Positions 44,953-55,491 of a stretch of 64,000 nucleotides of DNA are shown here, in pieces (within the stretch, counting starts at the first letter, position 1; every line of letters begins with the position of its first letter). The position numbers and the translations under genes were made by a program. The notes beneath the pieces were generated by a model. The model made no database searches. It was given only the letters and a program-made list of their open reading frames with translations, and was not told where the DNA came from. The stretch is from Gordius sp. MW1. Lineage: Eukaryota > Nematomorpha > Gordioida > Gordea > Gordiidae. The stretch lies in contig OZ038532.1 of NCBI GenBank assembly GCA_964036665.1, positions 4,898,001 through 4,962,000 of the forward strand, written 5' to 3'.

Positions 44953-45634
44953 CTGCAAGCCCTGCGTGACAGGACCTCTACCGGATAATGCCATAACCGT
45001 CTTTAACATCGGTAATGGGGAGACTCTAGGAAAAGTTAACACCTTTACCTATCTCGGGGACTCTTTAAGTGCAGATGGGAATGTTGACTCGGCAGTTACA
45101 GCAAGGATACGACAAGCCTGGAAGAAGTTTAGAGAGATGGCCCCTCTTTTGACCGGAAAAGGTGTTTTACTCACTTTAAAGGGCAAAGTCTACGCGGCAT
45201 GTATTAGAAGTTGTCTTGTATAAGGAAGCGAAACGTGGCCATTAATGTCGATACATAAAGCCAAATTGGAAAGCACAGAAATGCGTATGATAAGATGGAT
45301 GTCAAACGTGTCGCTACGGGAAAGAATAACAAGCAATAGACTCAGAGAAAGAATCGAAATCGAGCCAATCAACGAGGTCATCCGGAAAAACAGGCTAAGA
45401 TGGTTTGGACATGTGGAGCGGAAGACTGACGACGACTGGGTGAAGAGATGTACTTCCCTGGAGGTATCTGGAAAGAAACCGCTTGGGAGGCCGAAATCAA
45501 CATGGGCCTCTGTTCTAGCTACCGACATGGAAGCAATGGGTCTGACAAAACAGGATTCGCATGATCGGATAAAATGGAGGAAATGCATTAGGGGAAAACA
45601 GGCTAACCCAGGAGATCCTGGAAAACGGCCTTAA
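44906..45634 (+). pseudogene. RTE C-terminal domain, one in-frame stop
   Basis: The frame encodes TFTYLGDSLSADGNVDSAVT, RIRQAWKKFREMAPLLTGKG and KVYAACIRSCLV, then TAA at 45221-45223, and continues in the same frame with GSETWPLMSIHKAKLESTEM, RMIRWMSNVSLRERI, RLRWFGHVERK, PLGRPKSTWA and KWRKCIRGKQ. This tail is the usual end of RTE-like polyproteins (YGSETW..RMLRW..RWFGHV..RP..W). Only one nonsense change separates it from an open frame. Confidence 0.85.
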
Positions 45635-45656
45635 AACGATGAAGAAGAAGAAGAAG

Positions 45657-46130
45657 ATACACCACCCTATACCAAACTACGTATATTAGTTATATAATTT
45701 AGTATTTAATATATTGAGTATGTATAAATTGCTTTTATATTACTACATATATTTTATTATATACACTTAATTATATACGACCCTTTACCAGACTAACTTG
45801 TATTTATTAATTATATAATCTAGTATTGAATATATTAAGTATGTATAAATTGCTTTTATATAATTACATATATTTATTATATTAACTATATACTACCCTA
45901 TAACAAACTAATTTGAATTTTCTAATTATATAATTTAGTATTTAATATATTAAGTATGTATGAATTGCTTTTAAATAATTACATATATTTTATTATATAC
46001 ACTATATACCACCCTATACTGAATAATTTGTATTTATTAATTATATAATTTAGTGTATAATATATTATATTAAATATGTATTAATTGCTTATATATAATT
46101 CTATATATACTATTATATACAATTATTTGT
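45657..46130. repeat. AT-rich tandem array, ~120 bp unit, 4 copies
   Basis: GTATGTATAAATTGCTTTTA-type anchors begin at 45718, 45839, 45954 and 46074 (spacing 115-121). Each unit also has CCACCCTATACC.AACTA and TTATATAATTTAGTATTTAA. The RTE element sits at its left edge, within sequence of the same kind. Confidence 0.85.
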
Positions 46131-46139
46131 TTAAACATA

Positions 46140-46450
46140 TGTTCATATATTTTTTGCTAATTTTGATTGTAGATTTAATGTCTAATTTGTAAAGCTGTCA
46201 GTATTTTGAACTGTCGTTATTTTGAACATGATTCGATGTTTATTATTTTTGTAATCGGAAAACCCCTAAAATTTGAAAGTTATCGTTTTTGTTTAGAAAA
46301 TAACGCATAAACATGCTATCTATGTAATTAAAACTACATTTCTAGTTTACAATATAGCTTATTAAAAATGAAGCAAAGAAGAAAATAACTTTAATTTACG
46401 TAAATAATCTGAAATTTTAATTGATATAAAGTTATAACACACGTGAAATA
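46140..46450. other. Unassigned AT-rich interval
   Basis: No gene, RNA or repeat partner noticed. Confidence 0.35.
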
Positions 46451-46459
46451 ATTAAATTT

Positions 46460-46570
46460 AATTGATGTATATAAAGTATTTATTAAGATATGGAATAAGA
46501 ACGGTAGAACAATAATAATGTGTTTAGAACCATGGAATCATATGTACAGAATGCTTAACAATATGTTACA
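46460..46570 (-). repeat. 3' LTR (or part) of gypsy C/F
   Basis: On the minus strand a purine tract TTAGGGGGGACTAT is followed by TGTAACATATTG (46570), a normal LTR start. GTTCTACCGTTCTTATTCCA and TATCTTAATAAAT, with an AATAAA signal, are shared with 60312-60361. The length is about 110 bp; the left limit is judged from where similarity ends. Confidence 0.65.
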
Positions 46571-47013
46571 ATAGTCCCCCCTAAGTTAATAATATTCTAC
46601 ATCGTATCTTCTTGGAGATTGGCGTCTTCGCTGCGGCCGTGGATTAATTGCCGAGGTTTCTTGTTCTCGTCCTTCTCTCTCGTCATCACCCACTATCCAG
46701 TTCGTTACATTCTCCAATGCTCGTCTTAACTGGTCTGCATGCTTCCGCTTTACTCGCCCTTCGGCCCAGACGTCATAGGACCAATCAATCTTTTTGCGAT
46801 TCACCACTCCGGCGTGCCAACCTTTTTCCATTTTTTTACCCGTACTTTATCTCCTTCCTCAAAGGTACGGTAGAAACCCTTCGTAATAATATTTCTGCTT
46901 CCACATGTTATCTATTGTAATCTCTCTACCTGATTAACGTAGCTTGTCCAAGAAGGACCTTATTCTTCTTCTGAACATTAATTCACTATGAGACACGCTG
47001 GTAGTTGTCGGCA
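46571..47013 (-). pseudogene. pol: Gypsy integrase C-terminal part (element F)
   Basis: The frames give SELMFRRRIRSFLDKL, then a stop, then WKQKYYYEGFYRTFEEGDKV, then WHAGVVNRKKIDWSYDVWAE, RKHADQLRRAL and RRRQSPRRYDVEYY-stop just before the purine tract. The SPRRY..Y-type end is the usual end of these gypsy pol proteins. It breaks at 47013, where a GC-rich hAT-like end begins. It would follow the integrase core left at 57319 with about 75 residues missing. Confidence 0.75.
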
Positions 47014-47143
47014 GAGGTCAGATTTGTTGGGAATATTCTGCCCGAACCCGGCCCAATTCAATTTTTTAACTTCATTGCCCGCCCGGGCCCGCCCGAAGCG
47101 TTAAAGCTGCCCGAATTGCCCGGCCCGAAATATTAAATTTGCC
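47014..47143. mobile_element. hAT-like end with CCCGGCCC repeats
   Basis: CAGAGGTCAGATTTGTT opens the segment, followed by CTGCCCGAACCCGGCCC and GCCCGCCCGGGCCCGCCCGA. The same opening occurs at 49012-49085 (CAGAGGTCAGATTTGTTTAA..CTGCCCGAACCCGGCCCGG), and a third GC-rich end lies at 57225-57318. The short LTR element at 47144 inserted into it. Confidence 0.5.
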
Positions 47144-48973
47144 TGTGGTGTCCTTGCACCCGAGAATTTATATTTTATAACCCCCCCCCCCCACATTCGA
47201 TAGAAACTTACTTTACGCATAGTCATGACAGTTTATACCACTACGCTAAATATAGATTGTTACCACTTCGCTTTTTATTACCATCGCGATCGCAAATAGA
47301 GGTTAGGATTACGATGAGTTAACATAATAGATTTTGATAGTTATCGAAAATTAACTACGATATTATTATTATAAAATATAATATTATTTTGTGTCGCGTA
47401 TTCATAAAATAAAATATTAAATCGGAACTTTAGAAATCCTCAAACAGTTATAGTCCTTCCCTTTTGCGGGAGGACCTAAAGCCTTTTATCATTATGAAAA
47501 TTAGATTATTTTTAAATAAATAAAATTCTAATTCGGACAATTAAATAAAAAGTTCTTAAATTGGACTAGGGAAATAAAGTTTTGTACTTAATGAAAACAA
47601 AATAACGGTGTCAGAAAATGTGGATCAATTGAACCTTCGGCAACCAACCCCAAGATAAAATCTTAGCAAAATTCTTCAAACGAATAAAAATCCCGAACCA
47701 CTTAACTATTCCGTTCTTTAATTCAGTGCAAGAAATACTCTCAGACACGAATACGCCTAACGAAAGGGAAAAATTCTTAAACAAATACCCACCCAAACTG
47801 AAGCATACCTGAGTGTCAACAAATGAAAAATATATTCACACCATTTATTCAATACTTAAATATTATGTAAGATAGTATATTTTTTTTTCACATATATTAA
47901 TGATGGTATGGCGATTATTGTTATTAACCAATATTAAACCAAACCCCCCGTTTTCTTTTATTATTATTATTATTGGCGGTTTGCGCATGTTTCTATAAAA
48001 TTAGGAAGGGGTGGCGAGAGAAATGATTATTTAAAAATGGCAGGTTAAAGTATAGGTATAAAATAGAAGTAAAACGGTACAGCCTTTTGATGATAATTTA
48101 GTATATATTGATTATAATTTTGGTTGAAGCTGTTGCCCAGTGTTGCTTTATAGAGCTGGGACCACGTCCAGTTGCCATGCGTATAGAGCTAAGAGTAGCC
48201 ATGCGTATAGAGCAGGGATGACGTCCACTAGCCATGAAGTACCCCAATTGATTTATAGTGCAGGATTTCATTGGGATCAGTTGCCATGAATCAGTTCCGA
48301 GGGCAAAAAGCAGAACGATAGATTAAATGAATGGGCTAGATGTCAGCAATTGTAAAAAATTGTATTGTTGGTTATACTTATGATTTATTTGAACTTTGAT
48401 TAAGAAATAAGGTAAATCGCCGCCTCGACCTTTAAATGGTTTTCAACAACACTGAATCCCACACCTTTATCAGAACGTTAGGACATTAAGTCTTCTTCTC
48501 GTTAAAGGGGGAGGTGTGGTGTCCTTGCACCCGAGAATTTATATTTTATAACCCCCCCCCCCACATTCGATAGAAACTTACGCATAGTCATGACAGTTTA
48601 TACCACTACGCTAAATATAGATTGTTACCACTTCGCTTTTTATTACCATCGCGATCGCAAATAGAGATTAGGGTTACGATGAGTTAACATAATATATTTT
48701 GATAGTTATCAAAATTAACTACGATATTATTATTATAAAATATAATATTATTTTGTGTCGCGTATTCATAAAATAAAATATTAAATCGGGACTTTAGAAA
48801 TCCTCAAACAGTTATAGTCCTTCCCTTTTGGGGGAGGACCTAAAGCCTTTTATCATTATGATAATTAGATTATTCTTAAATAAATAAAATTCTAATTCGG
48901 ACAATTAAATAAAAAGTTCTTAAATTGGACTAGAAAAAAAAAAAATAAAGTTTTGTTTTATGAAAACAAAATA
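47144..48973 (+). mobile_element. Short non-autonomous LTR element (TRIM-like)
   Basis: Two LTRs of 461 and 459 bp (47144-47604 and 48515-48973) start TGTGGTGTCCTTGCACC and end AAAACAAAATA, with a 5-bp target duplication TTGCC (47139-47143 and 48974-48978). A primer-site-like GGTGTCAGAAAATG follows the left LTR, and a polypurine tract AAAGGGGGAGG precedes the right LTR. The ~910-bp interior has no pol; a frame after the primer site (KILAKFFKRIKIPNHLTIPF) may be a Gag remnant. The LTRs differ at few sites. Confidence 0.88.
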
Positions 48974-49011
48974 TTGCCCTTTAGTCCCGAATTTATGAGA
49001 TCCCAAACAGA

Positions 49012-49085
49012 GGTCAGATTTGTTTAAATTTTTCTGCCCGAACCCGGCCCGGTCCAAATATTTAACTAAATTGCCCGTCTCATTG
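49012..49085. mobile_element. hAT-like end, second copy
   Basis: CAGAGGTCAGATTTGTTTAA with CTGCCCGAACCCGGCCCGG; a direct repeat of 47014-47065. No matching right end with a target duplication was found. Confidence 0.45.
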
Positions 49086-49177
49086 GTCATACAATTTAAT
49101 AGATAAACAAAAAATTTAAATTAGTATCACTTATAGAATGGTTTTTTTGAAGCAAAAGAATAATTTTGAATTAATTA

Positions 49178-49800
49178 TCTTATATATAGAAATGAAACTA
49201 TGTGTGTATGTGTGTATGCCGCCACCAATTTTGTAAACTAGCGGACCGATTTAGCTCAAAACTTCACAGTTTATTCCCCACACTCCGGAGCATGTTTTAA
49301 GGTTTGTTCCAGCCTAATCGGTTCAGTAGTTTTCGAGAGGTCAAGTTTTTTTTGTTTTATAAGTTTTGGCACTTAATAAAGACGTCATATGACGTCATTT
49401 TGTGACAACAATCAAATTTAATAATGATAAGACGTTTATTTTTATTCAGAAACAATACAAATAATCAGAATTGTTTTAAAGGTAAATTTATTCCATCCCG
49501 ATAATCTACAAATAATCGGAGCCTTTTTTTCATCCCGACAATCTACAAATAATCGGAGCCTTCAACAATTTTGGAAAACTCCTAGACCTATTTGGTTCAA
49601 AATTTTACACTTCATTCCTGACACTCCGGAATGCGAAAAAAAAATTTCCATTCCGATAATCTACAAATAATCGGAGCCTTTTTTCCATCCCGACAATCTA
49701 CAAATAATCGGAGACGCCAACAATTTTGGAAATCTACAAGACCGATTTGATTCAAAATTTCACACTTAATTCCTGACACTCTGGAATGCGATAAAAATAT
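49178..49800 (+). mobile_element. Helitron 5' part with internal tandem repeats
   Basis: It begins AT|TCTTATATATAGAAATGAAA and a GTGTGTATG run, then CACTCCGGAGCATGTTTTAA and TCGGTTCAGTAGTTTTCGAG, as in the elements at 7324 and 12819. From about 49495 the palindromic GATAATCTACAAATAATCGG occurs four times within a roughly 150-bp duplication that also repeats the TTCATTCCTGACACTCCGGA block. The 3' hairpin-CTAG end was not found. Confidence 0.7.
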
Positions 49801-49842
49801 GCACAAGATGAGTGTACGATGGCACATAAAACTCGGGGCTTC

Positions 49843-49925
49843 GGCCCTCGTGGGAAGGAGGAGAAGGGAAGGGGAAGGGGAGTAGGGGAAGGGGAGTAGG
49901 GGAGTAGGGGAAGGGAAGGGGGAAC
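49843..49925. repeat. GGGGAAGGGGAGTA purine microsatellite
   Basis: An imperfect purine-only run of GGGGAAG and GGGGAGTA units, about 80 bp. On the other strand it gives artefact frames of Ser-Pro repeats. Confidence 0.8.
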
Positions 49926-50235
49926 GACTCATCTATACTCCGTATAAACGTAGCATATTTGCTATGCAATTTATGGGCGAGAAAGGTAGAAAGGGGCGAG
50001 AATGCCTATAGGGGGGTATTAAATGCATAATAATTAGTGATAGACCCTTGTAGGGGAGGGCATAGGGTAATTATCAATGTTAACCAATTCAAAAACGAAA
50101 AAAAATTTCGATTTATTTGGCCAATGGTCATTTTTTCCATTGGTCAGTAGCCTGCGGACGATCAAAAAGTCATATTATCAATGATAGTAACAAGAACAAA
50201 ATATTAATTTAATTTAAAAAAAAATAAAAATTTTG

Positions 50236-50312
50236 CCCTCTCCCGAGCTTGAACCAGGGATATCCAGGTCACCCTGTTACAAGCCGTGCGCTATAACCCG
50301 TCACACCCTGCT
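50236..50312 (-). other. tRNA-like sequence (possible SINE head)
   Basis: The minus strand reads GCAGGGTGTGACGGGTTATA then GCGC..., which is A-box-like. It ends CTGGTTCAAGCTCGGG, a B-box-like GGTTCAAGCTC with a pairable T-arm (CCTGG/TCGGG). The anticodon arm pairs poorly and the acceptor ends do not pair, so it is not a functional tRNA gene. A tRNA-derived SINE or tRNA pseudogene is the best reading. Confidence 0.4.
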
Positions 50313-50515
50313 GGTATTAAAATAGTAGAAGTTATTATGTTATTTATATAGATAGTGAAATAATAAAGTTTTGTTTTATGTTTAGAAAATCAATATATTT
50401 CATCGGTCAGTAGCCAGCGGACGGTCAAAAAGTCAAATTATCAACGGTATTAACAAGAACATAGTTTTAATTTAATTTTAAAGAAAAAAATTATAATAAA
50501 AATTCCTTTTAGTTT

Positions 50516-50690
50516 TAAAAAAGGGCTAAATTCTAAAACTACCCGCCCGATTCGCTCGAAACTTTACCCGTAGGTGCCCAGGGCGGCCAGGGGTTAAATA
50601 GCCTTTTCAGATTTCTAAAATACCTTTTCGTTTTAAAAATATCGGACATTTCCCGGCCACACGTGCGGTGTAATATCTATGACACGTAGA
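50516..50690 (+). repeat. Piece of second Helitron family
   Basis: GGGCTAAATTCTAAAACTAC, ACTTTACCCGTAGGTGCCCA and GGGCGGCCAGGGGTTAAATAG match the 5' region of the minus-strand Helitron at 12540-12660 in inverse orientation. No terminus is visible. Confidence 0.6.
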
Positions 50691-51768
50691 AAATTTTACT
50701 AATTATTTAAACTTACGCGCGCCATCTAATAAAGTATAATTCGTGTTTTAATAGTTTAATAGTAGATTGAATTTAATTAGAAAGAACGGGCATGATTATA
50801 CCTTTGAAGGAGGTTTCGAATTTTGTGTTAGTTTCTATCAATATATTGTATCGTAAATTAGAATCTAATACCTATATTTTCTTAACTATTACTTTTTAGG
50901 TTTTCTATGAAATCACAATCTAATTAAATGAATTATATTAACCCAATAAAAAAATATATATGCATTTATAAGGTTAAAAATATATATTACATTGTTGGCT
51001 GTCTGTTAGACCATCTATAATAAATTTTTAGGTTATATATAAAATTTGGCCAATGGTCATTTCTTTTCATTGGTCACTACCAACAGATACTCTATAAATC
51101 AATGATAGCCAAAAAAAACGGAAAAATTTTTTTTGATGCTCACTTTGGCCATTGGTCATATTTTTCCATTGGTCAGCAGCCAGCGGACGGCCAAAAAGTC
51201 ATATTATCAATGGTATTAACAGGAACAATCATAAGAGTCAAAAAAACGGAAAAAAATTTCGATTCACAATTTGGCCAATGGTCATTTATTTCCAATGGTC
51301 AGCAGCCAGGACACGGTAAAAGTGGATATAAATTCATAAGAGTCAAAAAAAAACGAAAAAAAAATTTTCAAATCACATTTTGGGCAATGGTCATTTTTTC
51401 CATTGGTCAGCAGCCAGGACACGGTAAAAGTGGATATAAATTCATAATAGTCAAAAAAAACGAAAAAAAAATTTTCGAATCACATTTTGGCCAATGGTCA
51501 TTTTTTTCCATTCGTCAGCAGCCAACGGACGGCCAAAAAGTCACAATAGCAATGGTAGTAACAGGAACTATAGGATATCCAGTAAGATAAACACTTTATT
51601 GGATAAGACAAAAAGTAACTGTTGGTTTGGTAATTACAATAACACGTTTAAATAGACATTCAATTTAAGAACAATAAACAATCAATTAACATTGTATTGC
51701 AATTCAAACGCTCAAGGTCATTGCCAATTAGGTAGATAGTATTTGCATACATTACATTACTCCCCCAT

Positions 51769-52959
51769 TTAAAGTTGCCCTCCATCGTATCGATCAGGTG
51801 GTTTGGATACCCTTTTGTGTTCTAGAATGTTTCGCTCTGACACCGCACCTTGGTCGATCGTTGTTCTTTCCCGTAACTGATCTCCGTGTTTCCTTCTTGT
51901 ATTTCCGTCTATATTAACGTCATACGCAGTCGAACTTGTTCGTGCTTCTACAAGTCCTTCCCTCCATCCCGGACTTGTGTCATTATGTACCCACACCTGC
52001 TGCTCGGGTTCGAAGAATCTTTCTTGGGTCCATCGGTTTTTATAGTACTTTTGTTTCCAGATCGATTCTTCAACCTTGTCACGAGTCGTTCTTCTGAGCT
52101 GGTCTAGCGTCGTACGAATCCTGCGATTGAACATCGCCTCCGCCGGGCTAATACCTGTAGTCACGTTTTGACTACTACGCATGCTCATTAATACTTGTAG
52201 TAAGTTTAACGAGTCATTAACCCCCGACTTTTGATTCACATAGAACTTACTTTTAATAGTTCTAATATATCTCTCGGCTAAACCATTAGTTTTGGGGTGG
52301 TAGGGCGGTCCCGTAAATTGAATTATGCCATTGTTTTTACAAAAAAATTTAAATTCCGTAGATTTAAATTGCGGGCCATTGTCACTGACAATATATCTAG
52401 GTAACCCAAAACGCGCAAATGTCCTTAAATTTTGAATAATTTTTGTTGAGTTTATCTCGCCCAGCACCATTACTTCGGGCCATTTGGTAAAAGCATCAAT
52501 GCAAACTAACCAATACTTCTTATTGATGGGTCCCGCTAAGTCTATGTGAACCCGTTCCCAAGGCTTGTTAGGAACGTTCCAAGCGTATAGAGGCACCTCT
52601 TTAATGTTTGGTCGTTCTTCTTGACAATATTTACCTGTATTTACGTATTTTTCTATGTCTAAGTCAATATTATTCCAGTACACATAATATCTCCCTAATG
52701 ACTTCATAGCCACGATTCCCGGATGACCATCATGTAAAATTTTAAGAATATCTGGCCTTAATTTTTCCGGAATTATAAGTCGATCTTTATAAAATAAAAG
52801 ATTATTTTCGAAAGAAATGTAATTTCTTAATTGCAGGTATTTTCGTACGTTATCGTTATTTGAAGAGCCTTGCCATCTATTTTTAAATTGCTCTATAACT
52901 TCTTTAAGTACATTATCTTTTATTGTTTCCTCTACAATATTTTTTGTATTCAAAGTCAA
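51769..52959 (-). CDS. pol: Integrase (gypsy D)
   Basis: The 396-residue frame begins in the linker after RNase H; its first Met is not the true start. Zinc-binding region: ILHDGHPGIVAMKSLGRYYV with CQEERPNIKEVPLYAW (first Cys of the pair looks changed: TGKYCQ). Core: RVHIDLAGPINKKYWLVCID (Asp), FARFGLPRYIVSDNGPQFKS (Asp), PPYHPKTNGLAERYIRTIKS (Glu). C-terminus: VWVHNDTSPGWREGLVEART and RRKHGDQLRER, ending KPPDRYDGGQL just before the purine tract. It inserts the cDNA copy into the genome. The frame is complete to its stop. Confidence 0.92.
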   Translation of the reverse strand: MTLNTKNIVEETIKDNVLKEVIEQFKNRWQGSSNNDNVRKYLQLRNYISFENNLLFYKDRLIIPEKLRPDILKILHDGHPGIVAMKSLGRYYVYWNNIDLDIEKYVNTGKYCQEERPNIKEVPLYAWNVPNKPWERVHIDLAGPINKKYWLVCIDAFTKWPEVMVLGEINSTKIIQNLRTFARFGLPRYIVSDNGPQFKSTEFKFFCKNNGIIQFTGPPYHPKTNGLAERYIRTIKSKFYVNQKSGVNDSLNLLQVLMSMRSSQNVTTGISPAEAMFNRRIRTTLDQLRRTTRDKVEESIWKQKYYKNRWTQERFFEPEQQVWVHNDTSPGWREGLVEARTSSTAYDVNIDGNTRRKHGDQLRERTTIDQGAVSERNILEHKRVSKPPDRYDGGQL

Positions 52960-53212
52960 ATCATCGATTAGTTGTAATTTAATTCTTCGAATATCATTAT
53001 CTATGTTTAAATTATGAGGTGAATCCTTTAGGCATAAACGAGAAAGTGCGTCAGCACACTGATTAGATTTCCCAGGAATGTATTTTATATCATAATCATA
53101 TTGAAGTAATTTAATTGCCCATCTTAGTAACCTATTATTCGTTATTTTACTAAGATCCCGGGTTGTCCCAAAAATATTTATAAGAGGGTGGTGGTCTGTC
53201 TGAATTGTAAAT

Positions 53213-54484
53213 TTACGACCATAAATATAGTGATGGAATTTGTTTATCGCATAAATTAGTGCCGATGCCTCTCTGGATGACGGAATAATTTTTCTCAGCG
53301 GGATTTAGGGAACGAGAGGCGTAGGCAATTGGTTTTTCTTGGCCTGAGGAAAACTTATGCGCTATAACTGCTCCTAAACCTAAATCTGACGCGTCGATTG
53401 AAATTATGATAGGCAATTCTTTTTGATAAGGCACTATAGTTTTTCTGTTAGAAATTATAGTTTTAACATTTTCAAAAGTTAATTTTTCTAAGTCGCCCCA
53501 TACCCATTTTGTATTTATGGAAGTTAATTTGTATAAAGGAGCGCAATTTATCTGAAGTTTGGGGATAAAAGTTTCTAAACTTACCAACCCAAGGAAAGAA
53601 CGAAGTTCCTTTTTGTTTTCGGGTGTTTTAAAACTTTTAATCTTTAGAACCTTATCCTCACTCGCTGTTATACCTTCACTATTAATTATATGTCCTAAGT
53701 ATTTGACAGACTTTTTAAATAGTTGCATTTTTGTTTGAGATGTTGTTAAACCAACAGTTTGAAAGAGATTTAACACTGTTACTAATTTGTTTAAGTGATC
53801 CTTTTCGTTTTTACCGCTAATTATAACATCGTCCATAAAGACGCTCACCCCGGGTATGTTATTAACCAATTGTCTCATAAACCTATGAAAGATAATCGGC
53901 GCTGTTGTAAGCCCAAACGGTAATCTCTTATAACGAAAATATCCTATATGCGTTGATATGTTTAAATATTTCCTTGATTTCTCATCAAGTTCAAGCTGTA
54001 AAAAGGCATCCTTGAGATCAATGATAGAAAAAATTTTACCTCCGGCTATTCTTTCGGCCACGTCACTGAAAGTCGGTAAAATATCCTGATCTTTAGCCAA
54101 GTGTTGATTTATGGTTAAACGAAAATCACCACATATACGCACCTGCCCTGTTTTCTTCTTAACATTTACCGTTGGCGTAGCCCATTTAATCGGCGTTAAA
54201 GTAGGATTAACTTTTTCAATGACGTCTTCGTTAAGTAACCGTTGTAGTTCATCTTCTAAAGCTTGTCGTAGTGGAAACGGTACTCTTCTTGCTGCAAACA
54301 TTTTTGGCATCGCGTCATCATTGATTTCCAGTGTCACTTTGAAGTCTTTTACTTTTCCTAATTTATCGGAAAAGACATGTGGAAATTGTTTAAGAATTGC
54401 ATGTACATTTGAAGGTATTTCAATAATAGAATTTAGGCAAACCAGCTTTGGTAAAGTTAAGTTAAATTTGGAGATAAAAGGCAT
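53213..54484 (-). CDS. pol: Reverse transcriptase and RNase H (gypsy D)
   Basis: The 423-residue frame gives RT motifs WATPTVNVKKKTGQVRICGD, FRLTINQHLAKD, IIDLKDAFLQLELDEKS, RLPFGLTTAPIIFHRFM and the catalytic box as VFMDDVIISG (FMDD). Then KYLGHIINSEGI and LRSFLGLVSLETF (NYY of the usual motif altered). RNase H: ISIDASDLGLGAVIAH and KPIAYASRSLNPAEKNYSVI, then a frameshift at about 53280, after which the frame reads out as shadow sequence. Correct RNase H continues (FHHYIYGRKFTIQTDHHPL) in another frame to about 53150. The frame upstream of 54484 (VIQGKGSAIFGMPF) shows the Met is internal. Confidence 0.92.
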   Translation of the reverse strand: MPFISKFNLTLPKLVCLNSIIEIPSNVHAILKQFPHVFSDKLGKVKDFKVTLEINDDAMPKMFAARRVPFPLRQALEDELQRLLNEDVIEKVNPTLTPIKWATPTVNVKKKTGQVRICGDFRLTINQHLAKDQDILPTFSDVAERIAGGKIFSIIDLKDAFLQLELDEKSRKYLNISTHIGYFRYKRLPFGLTTAPIIFHRFMRQLVNNIPGVSVFMDDVIISGKNEKDHLNKLVTVLNLFQTVGLTTSQTKMQLFKKSVKYLGHIINSEGITASEDKVLKIKSFKTPENKKELRSFLGLVSLETFIPKLQINCAPLYKLTSINTKWVWGDLEKLTFENVKTIISNRKTIVPYQKELPIIISIDASDLGLGAVIAHKFSSGQEKPIAYASRSLNPAEKNYSVIQRGIGTNLCDKQIPSLYLWS

Positions 54485-54642
54485 CCCAAATATTGCTGAA
54501 CCTTTACCTTGGATGACATAAATATCAAGTACTTTGTCACACCACCAACGTCCACCTTCACTTTGGTTTTACCGAGTGTTGAAATAGCCGTTCTACCATA
54601 GCCGTATATCTTCGGAGCTTGGTAAAGTTTAGGCTTGCCGAT

Positions 54643-55491
54643 TCAAGACCACGTTATTTCATCAATGACGCTACATGCAGCACCCGTATCGAAGATCATT
54701 TCATAGGGTATATCGTTAATTCGTACGTTAATGTGAGCTTTGGTGTGTCGATCGGAGTCATGGTTGATGGCTGATAACGTATTCATCACCATTCTACAAT
54801 TTTTAGCTATATGGCCTGGTTTCCCACAACGATAACATTTAGGGGGTGGCTTTTTCCTAAAGGTGCTAAATTTAGGAAAATGTACATCTCTATTGTTGAA
54901 GTTATTAAACGACTGCTTAACCTTGTTTACTTCAACAGCCCTCGATGTTTCGTGTTCTACCGAATCTAACGCCAATGCTAGATTAAGTGTTTCTTCGAAA
55001 CTTATGTTACCACTCGGATACTTAGCTCTTAACTCAATGTTAAGCCTTGGTAAGTTACATCCTAGGACAAATATATCCTTTAATACCTCGTCTAGATTAT
55101 TTTCAAATTTACAGTTTTTCAAAAGAAATTTCAAACGAATACTAAATTCAATAATACTTTCGTTATTTCTAATGCCTTATAAAATTGTTCTCTATGATGA
55201 TAAATAGAAAACTTATTGGCGAATATACTCCTAATGGCATTAATTATCTCATCGTAAATAGTCTTCTACTAATTTTGGATATAAAAAGTCCCTTAATTTT
55301 GTTAAAGTGTTAAGGCCTACGTAAGTGAGTAACAATGTTTTTCGCCTTTCTCCCGTGATGTCTCTCAACTTGAATAAGAGCTCGATATTAAATAAATAGT
55401 CATCAATAGAATTACTTGGATCATACAGAATTGAATCCTTCAATTCCTTTGAGTAATCGCAAGAAAAATTCGTCTCCGGTTTGATGGCCAT
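54643..55491 (-). pseudogene. gag: Gag and protease, two frames (gypsy D)
   Basis: Gag starts at ATG 55491 (MAIKPETNFSCDYSKELKDS) and reads to 55249, then a frameshift region. It resumes from about 55170 (SIIEFSIRLKFLLKNCKFEN, GCNLPRLNIELRAKYPSG, LNLALALDSVEHET). One canonical knuckle CYRCGKPGHIAKNC is followed by protease YEMIFDTGAACSVIDEITWS (DTGA active site), then an in-frame TGA. Protease continues with IGKPKLYQAPKIYGYGR beyond another shift. Only a few changes separate it from an open gag-pol. Confidence 0.85.

Larger units (their letters stand above)
42097..45656 (+). mobile_element. RTE-like LINE, full length
   Basis: A 10-bp target duplication ATACACCACC flanks the element (42087-42096 and 45657-45666). 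The leader carries GGCGCCAGGAAGGGCATCCGG (42391-42411), typical of the region just before ORF2 in RTE-type LINEs. The body encodes an AP endonuclease and reverse transcriptase, and the 3' end is a short (GAA)n tail at about 45641-45655 instead of poly-A, also an RTE habit. About four frame lesions make it non-autonomous now. Confidence 0.88.
50085..51568. repeat. Minisatellite family S, split array
   Basis: Units with GGCCAATGGTCATTTTTTCC, ATTGGTCAGCAGCCAGCGGA, CGGCCAAAAAGTC and AACAAGAACAATCATAAGAG occur at 50100-50220, 50390-50470 and 51040-51568. A tRNA-like sequence and a Helitron-like piece lie between them. The unit is about 100-125 bp. It is the inverse of the array at 23990-24665 and continues past the gypsy insertion at 55773-55925. 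Confidence 0.8.

Noticed and set aside
49612-49969. Ser-Pro-rich minus-strand frames
   Set aside because: Translation of the GGGGAAGGGGAGTA purine microsatellite; no coding signature.
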